A DNA stretch of 64,000 nt, taken from the NCBI RefSeq assembly GCF_003350325.1, contig NZ_QLYZ01000010.1, positions 1 to 64,000 on the forward strand, read 5' to 3'. The notes beneath the pieces are model-generated. The model saw nothing but the letters and a program-made list of their open reading frames with translations, was not told the DNA's origin and ran no database searches. Below, piece by piece: positions 1 through 9,103 of this stretch; within the stretch, counting starts at the first letter, position 1, and every line of letters begins with the position of its first letter. Made by a program: the position numbers and the translations under genes. This DNA comes from Vibrio rhodolitus (GTDB taxonomy: Bacteria > Pseudomonadota > Gammaproteobacteria > Enterobacterales > Vibrionaceae).

Positions 1-200
1 CTTGGGTTTTGCGTCCAATCCATTTTTCCGTGCTTTCTCAGCCAAGTTAAAACAGTTGAGCGACCTTGGATACCATAAATGGCTTGTGCTTGCTTGTAGG
101 TCATTTCTCCTTTTTCTACGGCATCAACGACCTGCAATTTAAAGCCTAGTGTGTAATCACGCTGAGTGCGCTTAATGTAGAGTTTATTTGAAGTGGTCAT
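1..200 (-). CDS. IS3-family transposase OrfA, partial (C-terminus outside window)
   Basis: Reading the minus strand from the ATG at 200 gives an uninterrupted 66-codon N-terminal fragment that runs off the left edge of the window. It begins MTTSNKLYIKRTQRDYTLGF and contains Lys/Arg-rich helix-turn-helix sequence ending near TWLRKHGKMDW. That is the typical DNA-binding N-terminus of IS3-family OrfA, which is normally joined to the DDE integrase OrfB by a -1 frameshift. Only the left part is visible, so frameshift signal, OrfB and integrity cannot be judged. Family assignment is from pattern recognition. Confidence 0.75.
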   Translation of the reverse strand, partial: MTTSNKLYIKRTQRDYTLGFKLQVVDAVEKGEMTYKQAQAIYGIQGRSTVLTWLRKHGKMDWTQNP

Positions 201-240
201 AATTCGTCCTCAATGTGTAAACACATTTCAGGACGGGACA
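1..240 (-). mobile_element. Terminal part of an IS3-family insertion sequence
   Basis: The OrfA start at 200 is followed outward by about 40 bases ending in ...aggacgggaca at 240. Read inward this is tgtcccgtcctgaaatgtg, a TG-starting end of the kind IS3-family elements carry as terminal inverted repeat. The other end lies outside the window, so neither the matching inverted repeat nor a target duplication could be tested. The boundary at 240 is therefore an estimate. Confidence 0.6.
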
Positions 241-249
241 AACCCTATG

Positions 250-278
250 AAAAAGCCAGCAAGTAAGCTGGCTTTTTT
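250..278 (-). terminator. Rho-independent terminator between the IS end and the 386-3505 gene pair
   Basis: An 11-bp stem (aaaaagccagc at 250-260, gctggcttttt at 267-277) encloses the loop aagtaa. A and T runs flank both sides, so it could work in either direction. On the minus strand it lies downstream of the gene ending at 386 and is its most likely terminator. Confidence 0.7.
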
Positions 279-298
279 ATCTCTAGAGTTTAGCTTAT

Positions 299-382
299 CC
301 GTATTCCGTATTCCGTATTCCGTATTCCGTATTCCGTATTCCGTATTCCGTATTCCGTATTCCGTATTCCGTATTCCGTATT
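299..382. repeat. Heptamer tandem repeat (CCGTATT)x12
   Basis: Twelve perfect consecutive copies of ccgtatt run from 299 to 382, followed by a broken copy (ccgc) that merges into the stop codon of the minus-strand gene ending at 386. The array lies between that stop and the terminator at 250-278, so it would be transcribed into the 3' untranslated end of the mRNA. Copy-number change would not alter a reading frame. Confidence 0.95.
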
Positions 383-385
383 CCG

Positions 386-1090
386 CTAATCAAGCATGGC
401 GTTTTGATTGTGCTGAAAGTCATCTATATTGCGAAAACAGCGCTGGGTATAGCGAGCGGAGTAGAATTTATCTGCCATTAAGGTTTCGAAAAAGCGGTGC
501 TTTTCTTCTACTTCGAAGTGGATATCTTCAATGCCTAATCCCTGCCAGCGTTCTAGTAGCGAGTGGTGGATCAAAAATGTCGAGCGGTGCTTTTTAAGTG
601 CGATACAAATGAGCAGCCGCTGCTCGCAGACAACGTCGCTCAAACGCGTTTCAATGCGTTGTGGTGTCAGCGCTTTATGAAACGAAAGCGCGCTGTAATG
701 GTGATGCAGATGACCTGCTGCGTCTGTCACCTCGGCTTGGCTGCGCGTGATGCCAAGACGCTCGCTGAAATACAGTTCATCGGCGAGCTCATTGGCAATC
801 AATAAACTCTTACTGCCCCAACAAAATGAAATGTTTGGCATGCGCAGGGGAATACCGCCCGTGCGTCGGTTGATTGCCTCGCGTTTGTCCTGCCCCTCAG
901 GTTTAAAGCGCATTAACTCATCACCGAAGTAGAGTTGTGGGTGATATTTTGTATCCACAATCGGCTGCCAGGTAAAGTCGTACTCGTTTAACCACGCATC
1001 ATCATCACCCCCTTCATCGGCATAAACGTCGCCAAAGGTGATAAGTTGCAATGGTAGGTATTCGCTAAGAATGCTTTGCTTATCGCTCAT
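386..1090 (-). CDS. Hypothetical protein, 234 aa
   Basis: I do not recognise this family with confidence. The protein is soluble, with no signal peptide or membrane segment. The N-terminal half is acidic (a GGDDDAW stretch near residue 28). The C-terminal part reads like an Imm11/DUF1629-type immunity fold (helix STFLIHHSLLERWQGLGIED followed by a short strand), but that is only a weak resemblance. Start: ATG at 1090 preceded by ggaaaagatt, a usable ribosome binding site. It follows the 1109-3505 gene by 18 bases on the same strand, so the two are probably cotranscribed. Flanking by an IS end and a tandem repeat suggests a variable locus. Confidence 0.6.
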   Translation of the reverse strand: MSDKQSILSEYLPLQLITFGDVYADEGGDDDAWLNEYDFTWQPIVDTKYHPQLYFGDELMRFKPEGQDKREAINRRTGGIPLRMPNISFCWGSKSLLIANELADELYFSERLGITRSQAEVTDAAGHLHHHYSALSFHKALTPQRIETRLSDVVCEQRLLICIALKKHRSTFLIHHSLLERWQGLGIEDIHFEVEEKHRFFETLMADKFYSARYTQRCFRNIDDFQHNQNAMLD

Positions 1091-1108
1091 AATCTTTTCC
1101 TTGCCGCG

Positions 1109-3505
1109 TTATAGGGTTTTAATGTGACGGGACATATGCTGTTTATACCCTTGCCAATACTCATCCCATTCGTCGCTGAGATCATCCAACTCGATTTCTT
1201 GTCGGTCGGCAAAAGACAAGTTGCCATCATGCAGCACGCTTTCGAAGAAAAGCTCTTCAAGCAATGTGGTTTGCAGCTTGCTGTTGTGCGTGGTGTGGCG
1301 GCGCAGTGCTTTAAACCATCCTAATTTGCTCGGTGTGGGCTCACAGCAGAAAAGCTGTACCCAACGAACCTGTTGCTCCAAGGTCGGCGCGGTAAGGATT
1401 TGCGGCAAGATTTTGGGTGCAAATCGGCTATAGCACTCTGGTGGTAAATCAAACTGGCTAACGTCGATCAAAGCCTCTATTTGGCTGTGATATTGGTGAA
1501 AGTCCAATTCGCCATCAATAAAACGCTTGGCAGCCGTTGTGAGTAATTCATGCTCACTCGCTTGATTACTGCGAGCCACCGAATGCATGATTTCACCCAA
1601 AACGATATCACGATAGCTAGAGAGCGGCGTAGTAAGTGTTGGGTGGAGGCGATGCACATTGAGGTAGAACTCATCTCGCTGTCTGGGTTTGAGTTTACTG
1701 ATAGCCTCATTCCAGCGCTCACGCTCGTCTTGGTCTAATTCTGCATAACGGTTGATCAAGGCTGTCAGTTCGCCTACATCATATTGCACGGCAAGCGCGA
1801 TGTGGTATGCGCATTGATCAATGTAAGAGATGCCGAGATCAAACAGCTGCATAAAAAAGGCATTTTGCTGCGCAGGGCTGGCGAAGTAGCCCATGCTGCG
1901 ACGATAAAAGTTCGCCATACTCGCAATCGTTGCCTGCGGAGCCAAGGCCATGCAAAGGTTGATAACGCGTTTGGCAAAGTCATCCTGATTGACTTTATAC
2001 AGCCAATAACAGGTTGCCAAGAGAGGGCGGAAAACATCAACCGAGTTAAACAAGGCGTATTGAGGCTGGGTAGCACCTAACTTCGCCTGATTCTGATGGT
2101 AAGAATCGCGGTGCAAACTGGTCTCTAACTCAGCCAGAAGCGCTGGTAAGCAGTCGCTTTGCCCATCAATTAGCCACGTTTGCAGTAATGGGGACGATTG
2201 GCTGCTGTGCTGCTCAAACTGGATAAAAACATCACGATGTAAGCCATAGCTTACCCACTTCAATAGTGCTTCTGTATAGTGATCAAAGCGCTGTGCATAG
2301 CGATCAAAGTTGAGTAACACCGCACCGATTAGGCGGCAAAGAGTTTGCTCTTCCTCATCTTCGCGTTGCCACAATTGGTAATTAAACGCATGACGATTTG
2401 AAGAGAATACTTGCTCAATCTCTTGATATTCTTGGTGATCACATAAGTAGTAGTTGTCGAGTGAATCAATGATCTCGTCGATTTTCTGTTTGGTTCTGGC
2501 ACAGATATCATTTTCTTCGGCTTCGCACGGCAAGCAGTAGCGCGTTTCAAATTCAAATACGCTCATGCACGCACTATCTGCGTTAGTTGTCATGGTTGCT
2601 TGCAGCGATTCTGGCAGATCTTGCTGGTCAAACAGATGATAGAAAATATCTACCACGCGAATAAAACGTTGTTGATTTACGTGGTTTTGTCTATCCGCCA
2701 ACAGTACATCATAAAGCGGGCGTAAAATGTCGCCTAAGTACGGCAGAATCTCTTGTTGGCTCGGGATGCTATCGTAATGACAGCAGCGCAGTATATGCCG
2801 ATAAAAAGGCGCACAATAACGCTTAGCGTGCAACAAAATGAGGACCGAATCGAGATCAAGTAGGCTTTCACTTAATGACGTGTGATTTTGATATTCGCCA
2901 GTTAATACGTAGTGCCACAAATCCTCACCACGCGGCAGGCGACCTATAAATGGGTAGAGTTGTTGCAGCGGCTCTTCAAGCGCCTTTTCACCATCAGTAA
3001 AGGCGTTGGTGTTTTGTTGTTGCTCGTCCATATCGTCAGCACGGTCGGCTTCAATATATTCGTCGACACCTTGCCAATGGCGTGTGTCGCAATAGTCGTT
3101 AATCAGCACACTTTCTTCTGCCGCGAGCAACGTCATTAACTGTTTGATGTTCCATCGATAAGTACTGTTGATTTCGCCAAGCGGGTTATGGCGAAAAACC
3201 GATACTTTTACTGAGTAGTTTTGCTCCTCAAGCGCATCACTTAGTTCAAAAGCAAAAAAATTGGCATTGAAGTGATTACAAAATAGGTAGCCAAAGCTGA
3301 CGTTTTCGCTAAGTTCATGCCAAGGCGAAATTTCCACATTGTTTTTTTCAATGGCTTTTTGCAGCGCTTTATTTCTAGTGCTTTGTGGTGCGTCACTGTA
3401 GAGCAACACTAAGCAAGGATCATCATAACTGCCAAACTGGTTAAGCGCGGTTTGCACTGCCTCAGGGATGGAGGACAGAGTCGATGGATTGAGTGAATCT
3501 AGCAT
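1109..3505 (-). CDS. Large acidic hypothetical protein, about 798 aa
   Basis: Unrecognised. The protein is long, soluble, and rich in Asp, Glu, Gln, Leu and His, with no signal peptide or membrane segment. The first ~150 residues alternate strands and helices like an alpha/beta domain (for example PCLVLLYSDAPQ, FGYLFCNHFNANFFAFELS). The rest looks like a helical-repeat region with an acidic linker near residue 170. The frame is open to an upstream ATG at 3565, but the 20 extra residues are very basic (MRARRQRYNRY) and lack a ribosome binding site. I prefer the ATG at 3505, where the protein starts MLDSLNPSTL; this choice is not certain. It is the upstream gene of a probable two-gene operon with the 386-1090 gene. 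Confidence 0.6.
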   Translation of the reverse strand: MLDSLNPSTLSSIPEAVQTALNQFGSYDDPCLVLLYSDAPQSTRNKALQKAIEKNNVEISPWHELSENVSFGYLFCNHFNANFFAFELSDALEEQNYSVKVSVFRHNPLGEINSTYRWNIKQLMTLLAAEESVLINDYCDTRHWQGVDEYIEADRADDMDEQQQNTNAFTDGEKALEEPLQQLYPFIGRLPRGEDLWHYVLTGEYQNHTSLSESLLDLDSVLILLHAKRYCAPFYRHILRCCHYDSIPSQQEILPYLGDILRPLYDVLLADRQNHVNQQRFIRVVDIFYHLFDQQDLPESLQATMTTNADSACMSVFEFETRYCLPCEAEENDICARTKQKIDEIIDSLDNYYLCDHQEYQEIEQVFSSNRHAFNYQLWQREDEEEQTLCRLIGAVLLNFDRYAQRFDHYTEALLKWVSYGLHRDVFIQFEQHSSQSSPLLQTWLIDGQSDCLPALLAELETSLHRDSYHQNQAKLGATQPQYALFNSVDVFRPLLATCYWLYKVNQDDFAKRVINLCMALAPQATIASMANFYRRSMGYFASPAQQNAFFMQLFDLGISYIDQCAYHIALAVQYDVGELTALINRYAELDQDERERWNEAISKLKPRQRDEFYLNVHRLHPTLTTPLSSYRDIVLGEIMHSVARSNQASEHELLTTAAKRFIDGELDFHQYHSQIEALIDVSQFDLPPECYSRFAPKILPQILTAPTLEQQVRWVQLFCCEPTPSKLGWFKALRRHTTHNSKLQTTLLEELFFESVLHDGNLSFADRQEIELDDLSDEWDEYWQGYKQHMSRHIKTL

Positions 3506-3762
3506 TAACTGGCTCGTTCTGGTATCGGTGATGTATCGATTATAACGTTGTCTTCTTGCGCGCATTTTGACACTAAGTAACTAAAATTAAAACAAATCCA
3601 CTTTTCTTACCGCTAAGGTTGAACCCCAATAACAACTCGAATGCTTCCCTATGGTTTGAGTTAGCTCTCATGCCATGATGCTTTGCTCGCATCTATCCAC
3701 TATCTTTGTAAAAATGCTCTTAACGGATTGGAGCAGATACAACAAATCAAATAGGAAGACGT

Positions 3763-4800
3763 ATGGCGTTATGGTTATACCTAAAGCGAAAGTTACATGC
3801 GACGCTGTTTGACCTTAGCGGTCGTAATTTGCTGCTACTTAGCGTTGCGTACATCGTTATCGCTTGGCTGTTACTCAAACTTGCCGGTGAAGCAGTACTA
3901 ACGGATAGTTTCTCCAATTTTGTTTACTACCTAATGGTGACCGCCTCTACGGTGGGTTATGGCGATCATTCTCCGGTAACCGATGCCGGTAAGTGGGTCG
4001 TGGTGTTGTTTGTGATACCCGGTGGCTTGGCACTGTTTGCCTCAATATTAGGGCGTATAGCGTCGAATCTTGTCGATTACTGGCGCGCGGGTGTATTAGG
4101 GAAGAGAAAAGTGAACACTGAAAATCATATTTTACTGTTAGGCTGGAATGGGCAGCGTACTTTGCATTTGATCCGTATGTTGCAGCATGAAGAGGAGGGT
4201 AATCGCCCAATTGTGCTGTGTACTCGCTCTGATATCGAGAACCCACTGCCGGGTGAGATTGGCTTTGTAAAAGTGGGCAGTTATACCGATGCGCAAGAGA
4301 TGAAAAATGCTCGCATTGACGTGGCAAGTTGCATTGTGGTCGATAACCTTGAAGATGACATCACGCTCTCAGCGGCGCTTTATTGCAGTAACATTAACCC
4401 TAAAGCCCATCTAGTGGCGTACTTTAAAGATGAAGCGCTGAGCGCGCTGCTGAGCCAGCATTGCCCAAATGCGGAATGCATTCCTGCGGTCGGGGCGGAG
4501 ATGATCGCCAAAGCGGCGGTTGATCCTGGTTCAAGTGCTTTGCATCAAGAGCTTCTCGCCTCAACTCGTGGCATGACGCAATATTCGACGTACTACCCAC
4601 AAGAGAGACAAGCTATCTCGGTAGAGAGCGTGTTTCTATTTATGAAAAAGCATCATCAAGCAACCTTGATCGCAATTGAAGGCGAGCAAGGCATTGAGTT
4701 AAACCCAGAGTTAGACACTTTGATAATGCCGAGTATGAAGCTGTTCTACATTGCTGACGAGCGCATTGAGCAATTTGATTGGGGTAAGGTTGCGTCCTGA
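3763..4800 (+). CDS. Two-TM potassium channel with cytoplasmic RCK/TrkA-N domain
   Basis: A 345-aa inner-membrane ion channel. TM1 spans about residues 22-41. The pore loop carries the K+ selectivity filter TVGYGD at about 63-68, and TM2 spans about 77-97. A cytoplasmic Rossmann-like RCK domain begins near residue 122 (ILLLGWNGQ) and would bind a nucleotide or ion to gate the pore. This is the MthK/Kch-type layout, with four subunits forming the channel. The ATG at 3763 follows aggaagacgt, a good ribosome binding site. It stands alone and is convergent with the UPF0149 gene. Function as a K+ channel is well supported by the filter; the physiological role is unknown. Confidence 0.9.
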   Translation: MALWLYLKRKLHATLFDLSGRNLLLLSVAYIVIAWLLLKLAGEAVLTDSFSNFVYYLMVTASTVGYGDHSPVTDAGKWVVVLFVIPGGLALFASILGRIASNLVDYWRAGVLGKRKVNTENHILLLGWNGQRTLHLIRMLQHEEEGNRPIVLCTRSDIENPLPGEIGFVKVGSYTDAQEMKNARIDVASCIVVDNLEDDITLSAALYCSNINPKAHLVAYFKDEALSALLSQHCPNAECIPAVGAEMIAKAAVDPGSSALHQELLASTRGMTQYSTYYPQERQAISVESVFLFMKKHHQATLIAIEGEQGIELNPELDTLIMPSMKLFYIADERIEQFDWGKVAS

Positions 4801-4921
4801 ATTTTTACCTAGTGCGTGGTTTCTTTTGGGTTTCTGGCGCTCTGTAAATTAGTAAGCTGAGTAAAAATTGTTATTCATGATAGCCGTAGTCAGGAGTCTT
4901 GCCTTTTAGTGCTTTTGCCAC

Positions 4922-4948
4922 AAAAAAAGGCTTCACCGTGGTGAAGCC
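4922..4948 (-). terminator. Rho-independent terminator for the UPF0149 gene
   Basis: Inverted repeat ggcttcacc (4929-4937) / ggtgaagcc (4940-4948), followed on the minus strand by seven T residues (4928 down to 4922). It lies just beyond the stop codon of the minus-strand gene at 4983. Confidence 0.85.
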
Positions 4949-4982
4949 TTCCGCATCTATATTTTTAGCTCAAGCGTAAAGC

Positions 4983-5561
4983 TTACTCGCCAGCTTCCAC
5001 TAGCTGCATGCCGCGCATGGTTAAACCACACAGCATGGTTGGCATTGCGTTGAAGATCTCTTCAAACTGTTCTAAGCCTTCAATACCTTGCTCTGCAAGT
5101 GTCGCGATAGAAGTTTCTGGATCGTACAGCATAGTCAGAGACAGTAATACGCCACCTAAAAGTGCGTTATCTTGGCTATCTTCTGGCATGATGGCTTCCC
5201 AATCATCGCGAGAAAGCTGCCAACCTTGTAGTAAACCTTCACAAAAATCACGTGCTTGCTCGGTTACGATCTCCTCTTCATCTAACGCGCAACCTTCCGG
5301 CCATTGCCATTGGTTACTCATCAGTGCTGGGCGGTATTGGTTCCACAGTGCAATCACTTGCTCAATGTAGCACTCAAGTTGCTCGCCATCGCTGAATGGC
5401 GCGACTTCTTCACCGCCCCATAGGAACGGAAGCCACTCATGCGGATCAAGTGTGTGTGGCGCGGCTGCCATTGCGGTAACAAAACCGTGCGTCTTCGCTT
5501 CGTTGATAAGTTTACCGTTAAGTTCAGGCTGAGATAGGATTTCTTGTAGAGTCAAAATCAA
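4983..5561 (-). CDS. UPF0149 (YecA/YgfB) family protein
   Basis: A 192-aa acidic, mostly helical cytoplasmic protein matching the UPF0149 family, with features such as FLWGG near residue 45, a FCEGLLQGWQLS segment and a final Met-rich helix. E. coli YgfB has the same length. It lacks the Cys-rich SEC-C metal-binding tail found in YecA proper. In enteric bacteria ygfB is divergent from zapA and the 6S RNA gene, but neither is next to this copy, so it may be a second UPF0149 paralogue. Molecular function is not established from sequence. Confidence 0.8.
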   Translation of the reverse strand: MILTLQEILSQPELNGKLINEAKTHGFVTAMAAAPHTLDPHEWLPFLWGGEEVAPFSDGEQLECYIEQVIALWNQYRPALMSNQWQWPEGCALDEEEIVTEQARDFCEGLLQGWQLSRDDWEAIMPEDSQDNALLGGVLLSLTMLYDPETSIATLAEQGIEGLEQFEEIFNAMPTMLCGLTMRGMQLVEAGE

Positions 5562-5824
5562 TACCGATTAAGTAAATAAATTCAGATGGAGCTATAGTAA
5601 CAGCCCATAGTTAACAAAAATAGCTTACTACTGGAACTAATCTTTAACTGAGCCGATTAATTTAGTGTTAACCCGCACCCAAGGGATAACTTAGCAGCAG
5701 ATATTGATGTTTTTGTTGTTTAGTCATGAACTGAGTCTACTAAAATGAATATCAATCCTGTTACTTGAAGTAATTTGGGTATAGTACCTATAATTTTGTA
5801 TAAACATCAAAAATTCAGTTGGTT

Positions 5825-8236
5825 ATGGTCAAGCGTTCATCTTTAAAGCGACAGAGCATTTATGCACTCGCAATCTATTTAGCTTTCGCCATCGCGGTTG
5901 TCGGGGCAGTGAGCTATTTTGTGGTTGAGCCACCGATTCGAGATCAACTGATCCGCAACCTCGACTCGCGCTCACAAATCATCTCCAGTGAAATTGAATC
6001 CTCTCTTGAAAGCCCCCTTGGCATTTTGCAAAGTGTGGTAAGCGTGGGCAATACCGGCAAATCGCCAGAGCTACAGGCTGAAATTCTACGCAGTATGTTC
6101 AGTGTGATTGATGGCGTGGCAGTCAGTGGCGGCTTGTGGCCAAAACCAGACCTTTCGCAACCCGAGCAGCCTTATAAGAGCCAGTTTTTTAATCGTGCCA
6201 GAGATGGCAAGGTAGACCGCATTTATTCGTGGGATAACCCGCTCACCGGCGGCTATGACAGTGAAGCTTGGTATAGCGAGGTGATTAATAAGCCGCAGGG
6301 CAGCGTCTCTTGGTCATCGGTTTATATTGACCCATTTACTCATGTCCAGATGATCACTGCTTCTTCGCCTTATTTTGTTGATGGTGAGTTTGCAGGCGTT
6401 GCGACTATCGATCTTTCGCTTGAGGGCTTGGTTGAGTTTGTGAAGCGCCATGCAGAGCAGCATGAACTTGGGATACTTATTCGAGATCGCAATAACGAAG
6501 TGGTTATCGAGTACAACTTTAAAATTGTCGAAGATATTTATATTAGCGAGCAGACCTTTGGCGATTTTGGCTGGACGATTGATGTGGTTAACGCCAATCG
6601 GCTGGTGGCAGAGCAAGCTTATGACATGGTCACCAAGGTTGAGATGGGCATCATGCCGATGATGCTATTTTGCGTGCTGATCGGCTATGTGTTGATCAAT
6701 CGCTTTTTGATTGAGCCAATCAGTAAAATTGCCCGTGAAGTGGATGATTCGAAACGCGGTGGGATCATTGATATTGATTACCACAGTAACGACGAAATCA
6801 AACACCTAATTGATGTATTTAATCAAAAGACGGTGTTCCTTGAGCAAGAAAAGAAAAAAGCACTGGCTTCAACTCGCGCCAAAAGTGCCTTCCTTGCCAC
6901 CATCTCCCATGAAATTCGCACCCCAATGAATGGGGTGTTAGGCACGGCACAGATCTTACTCAAGACGGACTTAAACCACGAGCAGCGTAAGCATCTTAAA
7001 ACTCTGTATGATTCTGGCGATCATATGATGATGTTGCTTAACGAGATCTTAGACTTCTCTAAGATAGAGCAAGGTCATTTAGAGTTGGAGAAAGCCCCGT
7101 TTCCACTCCAATCAATTATTGGCAGTATCAACAGTGTTTACCACACCCTGTGCGCAGAGAAAGGGTTGCGTTTTGAGATCAAGAGTGAGGTAAATAAGCT
7201 GCGGTGGTACACCTCTGATAAAGCCCGCCTGCGCCAAATACTGTTTAACCTACTTAACAATGCAGTGAAGTTCACCTCACAAGGGTTTGTTGAAATCAGC
7301 TTTGCAGAAGTTGAGATGAATGGCAGGAACTTTCTCAACATTAAAGTGGTGGATTCTGGGGTGGGCATTGATGCGTCCGCGTTGGAAAAAATATTCAAAC
7401 CGTTTGTGCAAGCCGAGTCTTCCACCACACGCCGATTTGGAGGTACTGGGCTTGGATTGGCGATCGTTAAACAAATTAGCGAGCTAATGAACGGCGATGT
7501 CAGCGTACAAAGCCAACTGGGGCAGGGGACGACCTTTGATGTGCTGCTTGATATGGAAGTGTGCCAGCCTGAAAAAGTAGAAAGCCACGAGCATAAAAAG
7601 CTTAACTACAATGGGCTAAAAGCGTTGATTGTGGAAGACAACCGCACCAATACCATCATTATTAAGAGCTTTATGTCAGCCAAAGGTTTTGAGTGCCACT
7701 GCGTTGGTGACGGTGAGCAAGCCGTAGAGGCAGTGCAAAGCAGCCAGTTTGACTTGATCATGATGGACAACCACATGCCACGTAAAGATGGCATCACGGC
7801 TACCCAAGAGATACGCGCACTCAATTTGCCGACCGCGAACATTCTTATCTTTGGTTGTACAGCCGATCTGTTTAAAGAGACACAAGAGCGCATGCTCGCC
7901 GCTGGTGTAGATACTATTGTCTCCAAACCAATTGATGAGAAAGAGCTCGACGATATGCTTTACCGCTATTCAGATAAGCTCTATCAGTACAAATCACTGC
8001 ATGAATGCCAATCTACAGCACCATTTAACGCTGAGGAACAACTGGTTTCACTCTATATTGCTGTGGAAGACCGCAAGCAAGATGAGGCGCAAGAAATTCT
8101 CTCTACCATCTTTACTCACTTTAATAGTGATGAAAAAAGCGATGCCGGAGCGCTTATTGCGCCTTTGGTGAAACGCAAGCAACTACCCTCTCAGCAAGAC
8201 CTTGATGTACTGACAGTTCTATTAAAAGACGCTTAG
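5825..8236 (+). CDS. Hybrid sensor histidine kinase with extracytoplasmic Cache domain and receiver
   Basis: About 803 aa. An N-terminal membrane helix (about 15-36) is followed by a periplasmic dCache-like sensor domain to about 265. It includes WYSEVINKPQGSVSWSSVYI and the ITASSPYF strand. A second membrane helix (about 276-296) leads to a HAMP-like linker, then a HisKA dimerisation domain with the phospho-His motif SHEIRTPMNG (about 362), a HATPase domain (GGTGLGLAIVKQI), and a receiver domain with the acceptor Asp in MMDNHMPRKDG. No obvious HPt domain follows, so phosphate probably passes to a separate HPt protein. ATG at 5825 is chosen; a TTG sits two codons upstream and neither has a clear ribosome binding site. 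Ligand and output are unknown; Cache domains commonly bind small metabolites. Confidence 0.9.
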   Translation: MVKRSSLKRQSIYALAIYLAFAIAVVGAVSYFVVEPPIRDQLIRNLDSRSQIISSEIESSLESPLGILQSVVSVGNTGKSPELQAEILRSMFSVIDGVAVSGGLWPKPDLSQPEQPYKSQFFNRARDGKVDRIYSWDNPLTGGYDSEAWYSEVINKPQGSVSWSSVYIDPFTHVQMITASSPYFVDGEFAGVATIDLSLEGLVEFVKRHAEQHELGILIRDRNNEVVIEYNFKIVEDIYISEQTFGDFGWTIDVVNANRLVAEQAYDMVTKVEMGIMPMMLFCVLIGYVLINRFLIEPISKIAREVDDSKRGGIIDIDYHSNDEIKHLIDVFNQKTVFLEQEKKKALASTRAKSAFLATISHEIRTPMNGVLGTAQILLKTDLNHEQRKHLKTLYDSGDHMMMLLNEILDFSKIEQGHLELEKAPFPLQSIIGSINSVYHTLCAEKGLRFEIKSEVNKLRWYTSDKARLRQILFNLLNNAVKFTSQGFVEISFAEVEMNGRNFLNIKVVDSGVGIDASALEKIFKPFVQAESSTTRRFGGTGLGLAIVKQISELMNGDVSVQSQLGQGTTFDVLLDMEVCQPEKVESHEHKKLNYNGLKALIVEDNRTNTIIIKSFMSAKGFECHCVGDGEQAVEAVQSSQFDLIMMDNHMPRKDGITATQEIRALNLPTANILIFGCTADLFKETQERMLAAGVDTIVSKPIDEKELDDMLYRYSDKLYQYKSLHECQSTAPFNAEEQLVSLYIAVEDRKQDEAQEILSTIFTHFNSDEKSDAGALIAPLVKRKQLPSQQDLDVLTVLLKDA

Positions 8237-8275
8237 TATATTGAGTGTTTTATAAACACCACATTATCTAATAAA

Positions 8276-8311
8276 CAGCTAAAGTTACTCTAGTGACTTT
8301 AGCTGCTTTTT
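8276..8311 (+). terminator. Rho-independent terminator after the Cache hybrid kinase
   Basis: A 13-bp stem (cagctaaagttac at 8276-8288 with gtgactttagctg at 8293-8305, one G-T pair) with loop tcta and a ctttttg tail. It lies 40 bases after the kinase stop codon. Confidence 0.8.
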
Positions 8312-8470
8312 GTTCTAAAAACAGTGATTTATCCACTTCGCAATGTTAAATATGGAATCTAATTCTAATGATTTAGTGTTCTAATGGCGCCAATTACTAG
8401 TTATTTAAATAAAGCTAGATATTGATGTTGTTAATTTGTTGTTTCAGCAGAATTATATGTTGAGGTGGTA

Positions 8471-8983
8471 ATGAAATTGCTTGGTTCATTCAGTATTCGA
8501 AATGCATTAGCAGACACTTTTGCTATGGTCGTGTTTTGTTTTGTTACTGGCATGATTATAGAGATATTTATTTCAGGCATGACGTTTGAGCAGTCTTTAG
8601 CGTCACGTACCTTATCGATCCCGGTAAACATCGCGATAGCCTGGCCCTATGGGATGTTCCGTGACTTTATGTTGCGCACGGGCAGCCGAATTTCGCCATC
8701 GAACTTAATGAAGAACATCTCTGATTTGAGCGCATACGTATTGTTCCAATCACCGGTCTATGCCTGCATTTTGCTGGTGGTAGGCGCGAACCTTGAACAG
8801 ATCGCCACGGCTGTTGCTTCTAACGCAGTTGTTTCATGCGTGATGGGTGTGCTTTACGGGCACTTCTTAGATACTTGCCGCCGCTGGTTTAAAGTACCGG
8901 GCTACTATGTTCAAGAAGTGGTTCAGGAAGTAGTGCAAGACGTTGTACAAGAAGTCTTAGTGGATAAACCTGCAGCAGATTAG
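8471..8983 (+). CDS. alaE: L-alanine exporter AlaE
   Basis: A 170-aa inner-membrane protein closely resembling E. coli AlaE, which exports excess L-alanine by proton antiport. Family landmarks are [12 protein letters not shown] near the start, [29 protein letters not shown], the [19 protein letters not shown] helix, and [18 protein letters not shown]. Four membrane helices are expected. The ATG at 8471 has tgagg five bases upstream and is preferred to the GTG at 8465. After the usual family C-terminus there is an extra tail of about 24 residues made of [16 protein letters not shown] repeats. Confidence 0.92.
   Translation: MKLLGSFSIRNALADTFAMVVFCFVTGMIIEIFISGMTFEQSLASRTLSIPVNIAIAWPYGMFRDFMLRTGSRISPSNLMKNISDLSAYVLFQSPVYACILLVVGANLEQIATAVASNAVVSCVMGVLYGHFLDTCRRWFKVPGYYVQEVVQEVVQDVVQEVLVDKPAAD
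8909..8956 (+). repeat. Four 12-bp in-frame repeats in the alaE 3' end
   Basis: Consecutive 12-mers gttcaagaagtg, gttcaggaagta, gtgcaagacgtt and gtacaagaagtc each encode V-Q-E/D-V. They add an acidic, probably helical cytoplasmic tail to AlaE and have diverged mostly at third codon positions, which argues that the peptide is under selection. Confidence 0.85.
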
Positions 8984-9103
8984 CCACAACGTAACCAATC
9001 AAACATAGTTGGCGGGATTTTTTAGGCTTTGCTCTTGACCTAACCTCCTAGAATCATTAAATTAGCGCCTCGTTAGCGAATAACGCTAACCACAATTTGA
9101 TTC

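Noticed and set aside
299..382. Possible CRISPR array
   Set aside because: The 7-bp units are contiguous with no spacers, so this is a simple tandem repeat. No CRISPR-like repeat-spacer array was seen anywhere in the window.
4983..5561. Expected 6S RNA/zapA neighbourhood of ygfB
   Set aside because: Neither zapA nor a 6S-like RNA is present upstream, so the ygfB locus of enteric bacteria is not conserved here.
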